A DNA stretch of 64,000 nt from Gloeopeniophorella convolvens (Eukaryota; Basidiomycota; Agaricomycetes; Russulales): assembly GCA_022496205.1 (NCBI GenBank), contig WTXD01000031.1, forward strand, positions 273,601-337,600, written 5' to 3'. A program made the translations under genes and the position numbers. A model generated the notes under the pieces. That model did not search any database. It saw only the letters and a list, made by a program, of their open reading frames with translations, and was not told the DNA's origin. The number at the start of each line of letters is the position of its first letter. Within the stretch, counting starts at the first letter, position 1. Shown one piece after another: positions 9,841-19,474 of this stretch.

Positions 9841-11460
9841 AGAATGGGCATGGCAACGGCGCAGCGCATCACCTTTCGTATGACATCCGACCAATGCGGA
9901 CCGTTAATGGGATGAGATGGAGTTGACCAAGAGTTGACACAAAGTAGATAGCAGAGAAACAAGCGGGTTGACAGGTTTATGTGTGGCACCGGCAGAAGCG
10001 GCAGTGACGTGGTGCGTATGTAGACTGATGAATCGATGACCGCTGGCGAAGACGTCTACACGATGCTGACGATGACAATGAGCGACATGCATTGCCGTGG
10101 GAGAGCGTAGTGACCCGTTCACTGGCAGCGTCGATCAAGCTTTGGCTGCGTGTTGTGACTTGTGTGCGCGTTATTTGTCATATCACGTGCACACGACTCC
10201 GTCTCTCAAGCCCTCGAGCTCGTCCGAGTCCAGCGATTCCGCTTGCGAAACACGCCCATTTTTTTTATCCATGTCCCAGCTAGTCTACGGCATTGCTCAG
10301 CCCGCCTTGTGAATGACGGTTGTCACTTATACCTTTCAACGGCGGGAACAAGTCTCTTTCCGATGCTCCTCTCGTCGCGCCTGAGGGAGAACCCGCTTCC
10401 TCCATGATGACCGACATCCAGCAGGCGCCCCAACTTTAAGCGATCAAGCAGACACAACACAGCCTGGTGCTTCGAGCTTCAAGCTCAAGCGTCAGCCCTC
10501 TAGAAACACAATTGCTCATCTGCATCATCCTTCGGACCTCTCCATTCCAGGGCTAGCAACCTCAGCGGCACCGTCAGAATCCGTGAGAGTCTCGAATCAA
10601 CGTGCTCAAGGAACGCGCTCGTGCGCAGCCCCCGCCATGCGCACCCTCAATCCACGAACCTCGCATCACTTAAATCGGCCTTACACCCAGCGCTCGGGCT
10701 GCTCCGCATAAGAATGGCCGAGGCACCCACACCGTCTCCGGTCGCACTGTGTCACTTCAAGCCCTCTGAGCAGGTTGCCGTTGCGCCCGCGGTGACTGCC
10801 AAGTTTTTCCTTCTGCCATCCTAGGAGACACACTCGGCTAGGAGGTCAGGATGCTTGGATTTGGTGCGTCGCGCGATCGTCTTCGAACTGGATGCGGGGT
10901 GCGGGTGGCGTGCTGACATGCGCGTCTTGCGTAGGCCCGATTCGACCCCACGACGCGCAACGAATCGGAATACTGCTGTCGGCATGATCTGATGTGTACG
11001 ACAGTTGAATTTGCTTCAATGCATTTTGCGATGGCCCGCTGCATGCTTGCTTCAAGTTCCCACGCGCATGACGCAAGGACTTCGACACTCTGCCAAGCCC
11101 ACACCGACGAGGAAGATATGTATAACAAAGCTTCATACTAAGCTTTTGGTGCACAGTCAACTAGCCAATCTCTTCAACGCGCAATCTTAGGCGGGAGGCA
11201 ATATTGGGGCACCTAGCGCCAAGTTCGGACGCGCGCTGCGCGAGGCCTTCAGTGCTCTGCCAGGTCTGCACCAACGACGAACACCAAGCTTTCATGAAGT
11301 CCAGCACAGTCGACTGGCCGATCCTTCCGACGCTCAAGACCCCAGCAGGAGTGGACGCTCTCACGACTCCCGCTCCCCGCTTCTAGATCTCTGATCTAGT
11401 GATTGACGTAAAGCATAACCGGGAACCTCTGCACGAAATTCCAATCTGTGACTCAATTCC
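9841..11460. other. Intergenic without a recognised gene
   Basis: 1.6 kb between the F-box gene and the mobile element. I see only short, unsupported frames. It contains one imperfect duplication (11053-11113 and 11220-11280). Confidence 0.5.
11053..11280 (+). repeat. Imperfect direct duplication, about 60 bp
   Basis: Copy A at 11053-11113 and copy B at 11220-11280 share CAAGTTC, ACGCGC, a CTTC block and CTCTGCCA in the same order. I estimate about 70% identity, with weak similarity continuing through an AAGCTT motif. It may be a relic of a duplicated coding exon on the minus strand (both read like WQSxExLA), but no gene is intact. Confidence 0.5.
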
Positions 11461-11461
11461 A

Positions 11462-11470
11462 GAGGCATCC
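11462..11470. repeat. Target-site duplication, left copy
   Basis: GAGGCATCC, identical to 18288-18296, lies immediately outside the left inverted terminus of the element. The preceding A also matches, so the duplication could be read as 8-10 bp depending on where the terminus is cut. Confidence 0.85.
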
Positions 11471-11658
11471 TAGTCTCGTTCCCGCCTAGTCTCGTTCCCG
11501 CCGTTCACAGAGCCGGCTAGGAGGGTTGAAATTGTCGGTTGTTGAGTGTTGTCATTGGTAGATCGGATTTAGAATCTGAAATGGTGCCTGAAAAAACCCT
11601 CGCTAGCCGGCTCTGTGAACGTCTGGTGCACTTCGCATGGGAGACCCCCCATCGTGAC
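11471..11658 (+). repeat. Left terminus: terminal block, long hairpin and inner block
   Basis: A 16-bp unit (CTAGTCTCGTTCCCGC) occurs twice head to tail at 11470-11485 and 11486-11501. Then a 19-bp perfect inverted repeat (CGTTCACAGAGCCGGCTAG, 11502-11520; complement at 11603-11621) encloses about 80 bp. The arms continue as GAGGGTT/AACCCTC with a one-base bulge. The inner block 11620-11658 matches the right end in inverted orientation. Read alone, the 120-bp palindromic unit could be taken for a MITE, but a hairpin sits at the same place at the other end. Confidence 0.85.
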
Positions 11659-11811
11659 TGATTGTAACGCCTGGCTGTTAAGCGCATGTCAAGCGACGGA
11701 CTTCACGTGGGCAGACGCGTCGACTTACGTGGTAGTAATAGCGTAAGTCTCTAGCTGACCAACTTGGTGCCAACGCATCAACCGACAAGTCACACTCCTG
11801 CGGGCAGGGCC

Positions 11812-14800
11812 ATGTCTGACCCTCCAACAGGTCCAGAAAATGGTGTTCAGAGTTCCATGGAACAGGACATTCGTTCTCTTACACAATCTGATGCACTACC
11901 TACAGCTCATGAAGCAGAGCGGGCACGGTCATATGCCCTTCTCAATGATGCACGACGGAGGGCCGGGGGAAGGTACAAGTCAGCAGATGCAAGGAAGATC
12001 ATGGTGGATGAATGCACACGTAGATCATGCGGCAGGGTTGTCCCGAAGGAGTGGCAATTGGATGTAGCAGAATGCATCATCCTCGGTGTCGACTGTGAAG
12101 TAATTGCTCCGACTGGTGCAGGGAAGACCATACCATTCATTCTGCCTGTGTTCTATCAACCAAAGAAGGAGATTGTCATTATCTCGCCTCTAATTGCCCT
12201 TCAGAAAGATCAGGTATGTTAGAACCTATAGTTCATCCATAAGCTAACAGTTGCATAGGAGCGTCGGTTTCGTGAACTCGGAATACATGCAAAAGCAATA
12301 AACCGAGATACCTATAGCCGATCTGTCAAGAGGGTGCGTCCGCTGCAGAGATTGAATGTTTTTTAAGTACTCACGATACAACCAGAATCTCAAGCGTGGC
12401 CGGTATCCAGTGATACTGACTTCACCTGAGATGTGTCTGCTGCACCCAGAGTTCCGTGCCGCTTTAGAAGCACCGTCAAAGCGTCGAAGGATTGCTGCCT
12501 TTCTGATAGACGAAGCCCATTGCATCACACAGTGGGGCGAAGAGTTTCGACATGCGTATAGTGAGCTGGGGACACTTCGAGCTTTTGTGTCAAATCGCGT
12601 ACCATTCCTCGTCACCTCTGCGACTCTCACACCTGCAGACTTGGTTGAGGTTCGCAACTCGGTGCATATGCAGCGTCACTCATCTTTCCACCTCAACCTC
12701 GGAAATGATCGGCCTAATATCACCTGGAACGTTCACCGAATGAAGGCTGCCAAGTCTGACGTCGAATCACTCGCATTCCTCTTACCTGAAACAGAGAGTC
12801 TCGAATCTGACGCAAAGCTCATCCGCAGTGTCATCTTCTTTGATGATATCTCATTGTCGATGGAGGTGCTTCGGTGGTTCCGCGAACACCTTCCTGAACG
12901 GCTTCGAAAGCGCGTGGCTTGCTATAATTCAATGCGCGGTGACGAAAGTAAGATTGATGTCATTGAAGAATTCAATAATGGGAACATAGACATACTATTT
13001 GCGAGCGAAGCAGCGGGCATGGTGAGTGCATGTTGCAAGTATGAGATACTCTATTAATGCCGTGTTTTGCATTGCAGGGGTGCGATCTGGCCGATGTCGA
13101 TGTCGTCGTGCAGTTTTTGGTGCCAAAATCACTCTCGATCTGGTTCCAGCGTGCTGGCCGTGCCGGGAGGCGGAGAGGTAGCCAAGCTAGTGCATATCTA
13201 TTGGTTCAGCCGACGATCTTCCAAGAAGTCGGAAAGGGGACGCGCCTGGCTGGTGATGATATTAAGTACAAGAAAGACGTCGAGGTTGGCCTCCGTGATT
13301 GGATTGAGACAACTGGGTGCCGTCGCCTTGTTGCTGATGAATATTTCAACAACCCAGGTCATGAGCGTGAGTTGTCTTGTTCGCGTTGTGCGCTTTGGGT
13401 ATGAGCTAATCAGCGGTAATACGCTATGTAGCGTCTGTTGGCGTGTGTTGTGACAATTGCGCGCGCGCGATGGCAGCCGCGCAAGGTTCGCAAGACGAAT
13501 CTCAGCGCGAGCGGCCGACAACTCCCATCCATTCACGCAACCCCTCCATTATCACACATCCCACTCCTAGCAAAGCTCTAAATTCTTCAGGAAAACGGCC
13601 AATGCTCAACCCTGACGCGGATCGCCCCCCAACGTTCCTGTCAGGCGACAGGGGGACTTTCTTCGCGCCGCGGAGGCTGCTCTGAAGACATGGAGACGCA
13701 GTACGTGGCTCGAACATTACTCGTTGCGCCCCTGGGGTGTCGAGGGCCTGATGTCCGATGCTGTGCTGACCGGGTTCGCGACATACGCGCGCTGGTCGGA
13801 GGTGGATCACGTCGCCAGCTCAGATCAGTGCCCTGCCGCGGCGAAGTGGTGGGCGTTGCACATCCATGGCAAGGATGTTCTGGACGTCACACAAAAAGCA
13901 CACAAGAGGATAGCGGACGAGAACGAGCTCGCGAAAAAACAACGGAACGACGCTCGTAAACAAGCGACACGCGAACGGCAAGAGGAGAAGAAAAGGATTA
14001 AGACAGAGGCGCGCGAGCAAACAAAGATCGAAAAGGGGAAGGCACGGGAAGAGAAGGCATCCACGGACGTTGAACGGAAGGCGAGGGAGCGCGAGGAGAA
14101 ACAAAGGGCCAAGGAGGCGGAAAAGAAGCAGAAGGCGGAGGAGGCGGAGATGGCACGCCTTATGGAGGAGGCGGCCATACATATGGCGGTTCGTTTTTGT
14201 TTCTCTCCATTTTCTGGGCTTAGTATTCCATGCGCTAACGGTCTGTACACCAGGCATTGCGGACAGAGCCCAGGCGTATCGCGCCGCGGCCGCGTCCCGC
14301 ATACCGTGGCGCGCAGGCTGCCCTTCCGCCCGCCGCGCCCACTCAATCCGATCCTGCACCACCAGCGGCACCATCGCAGGCGTTGTATCCACTGCCAGAG
14401 CCAGTCGCGCCGTGGCCGCAGCCGGATCCAGCGTTCCACGGGGCACACCATCATCACCACCCCCCACCACACGCTTCCTCCGAAACGCCCGTAGCCCACC
14501 CAGTCGATTACCCGCAACCGCTACCCACCTACTCACCAGCCCCCGCGCACTATGGCCCACTTGTCTCACTCGCAGTGCCGAGTCCCGCGGTGGATATCGC
14601 ACTCCGTACAGACCTGCCGGCCGGTCCATCTACACCCGTTCTGCAGGACAACAGCTGGGACTGGCCCTCCGAAGCCCCATATCCGAGCGCCCTTTTTGAG
14701 GGGCACGTCAGGCAGCGCGCTTACGTCGACTACCGTGCACCTCCCCCGCCGCCGGACGACTTTGCGTTGGTAACGCACAACCACGTCTCCAACGGCCCGA

Positions 14801-15233
14801 TCCGTGCGTCGCGATTTTTTCGTCTTCCCGATTAACTTTGTTAACCTCATTATGTGTAGGCGATCCAGCATTCCTTACGCCGCCATATACCCCGCAGCAC
14901 TCGTCGCGGAATGCACACCATCTCCCTCCCGTTTCCGCGCCCCAGCAGCGTGCGCCGTTCGGAACTCACCCATACACGCCGTCGAACACGCCTCAGTACA
15001 CACCGCATAATACGCCTCAATATACCCCCCATAATACGCCCCAAGGAACACCTTCTTGGACTCCGCACCACACGCCGCAAAGGGCTGTGATGGCACTGTA
15101 CGCACCATCTCGCCAGATGCATCCGCCCGCGCCGGTCCGGTATGTCGCGCCGGCCCGGGTGACCATCCCGGTCCCCTACCACCAGTCGCAACCGCCGCCA
15201 CCGCCGCAACAAGGATGGCATGGCGGATTTTAG
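11812..15233 (+). CDS. RecQ-like ATP-dependent DNA helicase with C-terminal extension (frame probably broken)
   Basis: Superfamily 2 helicase. Exons by frame and splice signals: 11812-12213, 12259-12333, 12386-13021, 13078-13366, 13432-14188, 14254-14803, 14860-15233. Visible motifs are Walker A APTGAGKT, ISPLIALQKDQ, DEAHC with the RecQ-type continuation ITQWGEEFRH, SATLTP, FASEAAGMGCDL spanning an intron, and QRAGRAGRRRG. A cysteine segment (CCDNC) follows, then a domain containing TWLEHYSLRPWG. Next come a Lys/Glu-rich coiled coil (about 13890-14180) and a tail rich in Pro, Thr, His and Gln with repeated TPxYTPHN units. Between 13614 and 13685 the frame must shift by one base near a C6 tract (13626-13631), and no good intron solves it. 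The copy may be inactive, or there is a sequence error. The element context suggests a role in transposition. Confidence 0.85.
13614..13685 (+). other. Apparent one-base frameshift in the helicase gene
   Basis: The upstream helicase frame runs to a stop at 13683-13685. The downstream frame (AAEAALKTWRRSTWLEHY) opens after a TGA at about 13614. The overlap contains runs of six C and five G. One extra C in the C6 run would join the frames; the only GT dinucleotides nearby are poor donors. Confidence 0.6.
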
Positions 15234-15266
15234 TAAGATATAAATACAATCGTTTCAATCCACAAT

Positions 15267-18048
15267 CTATTCTGCCCCTGCTGAGATGCTTCCCGCGTTG
15301 TCTTCCTGCGTCCCGCTACCGGACTCACTCGCTGAATCTGCAGATCGCTTCTCTAGTCTGGATTGAGAGGTATTGCGCTTGAACGACCGCCCCTCCCACC
15401 ACCGATCGAACACCCCATCAGGCTGTGTAACTGCATTCTGGCCAATCGTGATGACATCTTTTGCCTGGTCACCTTCCCGCGTGATGGTGCGGCCGTCATG
15501 GCGCGAATACCATTTTTCGTCAACGATGACATCCATCCATTTCTTCACGTCCCTGTCTTTTCCTGGTACTGTATGTGCTGATCCTCGAGACCTAATAAGT
15601 TGGTGCTGCGCCTTCATATGGGCCGCAACTGCACGGAAGACCGGAACGCCAGGTGACATTCTCGAGAGCTGCTCGAGCGTCGCCCCCGGGCCGCTAGACC
15701 GGTACGTAACCTTTTGAAGTATCAGCGCGAGGTTTCATCCTCACAAGGCATAGATCACCTTGATATCCTTTATGTTTTGTTCTTGAGCCTGGTCAATTGG
15801 CAGGAAACCATCCCGATTTCCCATACGGTTCAGCAACCAGCAGTGCTTTCGGACAAAATTTCTGATTCGTGGAGGGTAAGTGTGACGTATCATGCGAGAA
15901 CAACTTAAAACTGACTTCACCTCCGGTGTCCACTCGCGCTTCAAGCCTTGCAGCAGCTCCAGGACCTCAATTGTGTACTTGCTGTGCTTGCTTCCAGCGA
16001 AGCGAAACAGCAATGTGGGTAGGAGGTCTTCCATGCGCCCAACATCTCCCATTTTGATTGCCTCCCGCAGATCAAAATATGCCAGTGTATCTGCCAGGAA
16101 CATGATAGCATGGTATTGAACTTCGTCCGAGATGTCACCGGCTTCGTTCCTCAGTTGGACAAGCGCAGTTCGTGAGGCATATCTCTTGTAGATCTTCTCC
16201 GCGAGGGCGATTAGCTCATGAGGGGTTTTACTCAGAAGTTCCGATAGGTCACCGTTTTTGAGAGACGCAGCTTGGATCCAGCATGCAAGAACGTGGGCCT
16301 CGCCAATGTGCCAAAGCGCCTCATCAAGATGATGCCAAAACGGGCCTTTTGTTTGCGTCTTCTGTAATCCTTTCCGCTTGAGTAAGTCGAACGCACGTCG
16401 CAGGCCAAACCCTGCTGATGTTCCTTCATATTGCCCCAGGAGCGAGCTCGCAAATGCAAAGAGGCAGTGAAGCCACCCAAACACTGCAAGGACCCAGTCA
16501 AGACGCTCAAACCCATTGACATCGTCGTGCCGGTACTTCGTTAGGCCGCGAAGGCGTTCGACTGTGAGTTGGTCACCTATAATCGCAACGAGGAACTCAG
16601 CCGCAAGTCGCTTCCGGTCCTCGTTGTCGTCATCAAGGTGTAGTATCTGAAGCAGATATTTGAGGACCTGTTGATTCCCCTCATAACTCGCTTCCTCGAT
16701 GTCTGCAGTGTATAGCATGAACTGCTCTATGGTGTTCTCCAGACCCGCCGGCAGCTGGTTTGTGGGAGGAGGTGGTGCGAGGATGGGGTTATCACGGTGA
16801 GGGTAAGTCTTGAATGCTGGAGATTCAAGTAGAAACCGCAAGATTCTATATCTTGCCTGTGCTGCTATACGAGAATCTGTGGCGTCCGCTTCGCTACCGT
16901 TCATCAAGGCCCCGATGGAGAATGGTTCCTTTGCGCCTTCAATACGCGTAGTTCGAAACTCGCTGCCGAACGTCTCTGAAAGCCGGACAGAACGCGGAAA
17001 CACCCAGAGTGTTGCAGCGCATGCGCTGTAGAAATGGTGCTGGTTGTCTGATCGCATCGAAAAGACGCGTTTTGGGATATTGACGTTATCATAGGAGAGT
17101 ACGAATGCCCGCTTCCTGACCGCGACGACGGCTCCTTCCATCTGCTTCTCCGAGATGCTCCCGAATGCATTGTTGGTCCATCTTATACTCATCGCGAGGC
17201 CCGTAGAATGAACAGCATCGAAAGCACGTGAAGAGAGGCCACACGACTTTAGGTAGATTGCCCAGAGTGCCGCGAGGCGATTGGACTTGTGCGAACGTGT
17301 GTAGGAAAGCATGCTGATAATATTCATCACAACCTACAGGTAATCTAAGTCATGCCGCTACACGCAAGATCTGGTACCACGGACTCACGTTATTGGGTCT
17401 TTTAGATGTGTTTCGCTTTTCTTGCGACTTGCTCCATGCTGTGCCTAACAACAGATCCCACAGGAGAGGTGCCGACTCCTGAAGTTCCGCGGATAGAGTC
17501 GGGAAGCTCAGAGATGTGAGGGTCTCTAGGGAAAGTGGATCACCAGGCGAGGTGAGGACTTTGGCGACTGCACGCATCTCATCCTGGATGCTCTCCTTGA
17601 CGCAGTCTGCAGCGAACCCCTCTATGATCGCTCGGCTCACATCAGCCTTTCCACCAGGGGGCTTCCACCAGCGCTGTAGCAGATCCAGGAACTCGCCGCT
17701 TGAGAGAAATCGGGTTCGCGCGCCTCGTATTTGAGGGTCACTTGTGCACTGCTTGTCCCCCCAGCAGACCGCATTCAAGAACATTCCGAGATCGAGGCCC
17801 TGTGTATTCATAAAGTCCAGTACTGCCTTGGCCCTTGTGCATACATCGGCACCCAAGTTGCTTGTGGGATACCGTGCGTGTTGCCATGGCCGGCGATGAT
17901 TGTGAGGCTCCTCCTGGTCCGATGCATCACTGCTTGTAGCTGTCAAGGACCCTGCATCTTCATCAAGCACAAAGTCGGAATCATCCTCTGATTCGTCATC
18001 GAAAATATCACGAAAGAATTGAGGGAGGTCTGCGGCTATGTTGTCCAT
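15267..18048 (-). CDS. DUF6589 protein, candidate transposase
   Basis: About 891 residues from three exons: 18048-17389, 17333-15745 and 15693-15267, with introns of 55 and 51 bp in good GT-AG context. The start is the ATG at 18048 (MDNIAADLPQF); one 13 codons upstream is also possible. The N-terminus is acidic (DDESEDDSDFVLDEDAG). The central and C-terminal parts carry what I recognise as DUF6589 signatures: AFDAVHSTGLAMSIRW, IGDQLTVERLRGL, NGFERLDWVLAVFGWLHCL, FLPIDQAQEQNIKDIKV and, after the last intron, FGPGATLEQLSRMSPGVP. The family is common and multicopy in Agaricomycetes. Its function is not established to my knowledge; the Asp in GDQLT could be a first acidic residue of an RNase H-like fold. 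The gene is intact and converges on the helicase gene 33 bp away. Confidence 0.85.
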
Positions 18049-18197
18049 TTGTGATGTCTTTCGATAGCACGATGCTTGCGCGCACACAGAAAGCAGCCAT
18101 CATGATTATCAAGCGACATCAACTGATAACATCTCACAATTGTGCTGACAATCATATAATACTTTTGACACTACTGCTTATGTCAGGCGTGATGGTT

Positions 18198-18287
18198 GTC
18201 ACGACGGGGGGTCTCCCTAGCGAAATACCCCAGACGTTGCAGGAGCCAGCCGAGCTGGATCTCTGCAACGATCTGGAACCGAGACTA
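18198..18287 (-). repeat. Right terminus: inner block, hairpin and terminal block
   Basis: Read on the minus strand from 18287 inward: TAGTCTCGGTTCC, then a hairpin (CGTTGCAG at 18235-18242 pairs with CTGCAACG at 18263-18270, with CCAGC/GCTGG further in), then the 39-nt block shared with the left end (18198-18236). Hairpin arms at the two ends begin alike (CGTTCACAGAG against CGTTGCAGAGA), but the right hairpin is only 36 bp where the left is 120 bp. Confidence 0.85.
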
Positions 18288-18296
18288 GAGGCATCC
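18288..18296. repeat. Target-site duplication, right copy
   Basis: GAGGCATCC, identical to 11462-11470, directly outside the right terminus. Confidence 0.85.
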
Positions 18297-19474
18297 CGAC
18301 GCCATCTTCTTTCCCATCGCCAGTCGGCAGGAAATAAATTCCATGAGCCAACGCAAACGCAAGTCTTGCAGCACCAATAGAATCATGCCCAAGCTTCTGG
18401 CAATTTGCCTGCGAGGGCAGTGGTTACGAGGCTGCTGCCGCGCACGCGTGGAGATGGAGCAATCGGTATATTCGAGGGGACTGCTCACCCAAGTGCCCGC
18501 GCCAACGCCCTACGTGCGCGTGAATCCGTGATGTCTGCACAAAGACGGTCAAGCAAGACGGAAGCCGCGGACGTGCATGCATGCATACTTGAACAACTGC
18601 CAGCTGCCAGCCGCGTATAAATTTCTCGACGTCGTCTGCAACATGATTACCTTCGCCCGGCGGCCTGATGCAATTTCCCTGGACTCTCACGGTCGCCCCG
18701 TCTGCTGGCACGCCATCTTCGTTTTTGCGTAAGTGGCTGCAGGGTGATGACAGTCGCGTAAAGTACCTGCTGGCTGTATCGGCCTTCGGGCGTAGCCGAC
18801 GACGCGGCACGATGCAACCGGGTGCGCATTCTAGAATGTCGTGACGGCCGGCCCGGGACTCGAGCTCAAGTTGGACCGCCGGCGGCTGCCGGCGCCGACG
18901 GGTCTCTTCAACAATCAGCCCGGCGCAGCACACACGACACACAATTGCAACAGCCTGAACATCCGGAGATGGTTCATCTCCTTTGCCTTTAGACCGACGA
19001 CGGGAAACCCTTATCAACGGCGCAAATGACATGCCACAGGAGGTTCATATCATCGCGCCACAGCACATGCAGCAGCGCAGGACAAAGCTGACATCTGGAC
19101 AAACGGGTGTCGTGCCGCGCTTGCCTGGCAGGCAGCGGGGCAACGTACATATATAACAGGGTGACGGCATCCGGGAAACGGGGGTGCGCCGTGCGGGAGC
19201 TAACGTTTGCGCACAGGAACGCAGCGCGCCCGAGATCAATCAAGGTTTGCGCGGGCTCTGGCCAGGGGTTCTCTTCCAATGCACGCGCCAGGCATCACGC
19301 GTTCACGCTGCCGATGCGAATTCAGTACGCCGCTGCGAAGCTCACGTCACGTCGCCTCCCGCTCCTCAAAACCACCTCCGCGGGCACCCCGCCCCCGCCT
19401 CTGCCCTTCCGTCCGTCTGCCACCCCCCCTCCCCTCGGATCCGTCGCTCGTTTCATTATTAATAATTGTTCCTT
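18297..19474. other. Intergenic, right flank of the element
   Basis: No gene recognised. A roughly 200-codon minus-strand frame at 18424-19032 lacks recognisable features and is probably chance in GC-rich DNA. The last 100 bases, pyrimidine-rich with CCCCGCC and CCCCCCTCCCC tracts, are the likely promoter and leader of the DUF6534 gene. Confidence 0.45.

Larger units (their letters stand above)
11471..18287. mobile_element. RecQ-helicase/DUF6589 mobile element (6,817 bp)
   Basis: A complete-looking element bounded by GAGGCATCC on both sides. Its outermost bases are inverted: TAGTCTCG on the left, CGAGACTA on the right. Each end has the same order: terminal block, hairpin, then a 39-nt block (11620-11658 against the reverse complement of 18198-18236) with 33 identical positions by my count. 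Inside are two multi-exon genes tail to tail: a RecQ-like helicase with a long C-terminal extension (plus strand) and a DUF6589 protein (minus strand). There is no reverse transcriptase, tyrosine recombinase, Rep/HUH or LTR. The duplication and inverted ends are direct observations; calling it a DNA transposon mobilised by the DUF6589 protein is inference. Captured subtelomeric RecQ sequence is an alternative, but the duplication argues for insertion. Confidence 0.85.

Noticed and set aside
11502..11621. 120-bp palindromic unit read as an independent MITE
   Set aside because: It has no target duplication of its own, and a hairpin occupies the same position at the opposite end of the larger element, so it is better explained as part of the terminus.
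13820..14629. Minus-strand Leu/Phe-rich frames opposite the helicase tail
   Set aside because: They mirror Lys/Glu codons of the coiled coil (AAG/GAG read as CTT/CTC) and give false membrane-like sequence.
11471..18287. Helitron or Starship-type element
   Set aside because: No Rep/HUH domain, no Pif1-type helicase and no DUF3435 tyrosine recombinase are visible; inverted termini with a 9-bp duplication also do not fit Helitrons.
18424..19032. Long minus-strand frame (about 200 codons) as a gene
   Set aside because: Composition is mixed and Arg/Cys-rich, without domain, signal or splice support; such frames are frequent in GC-rich DNA.
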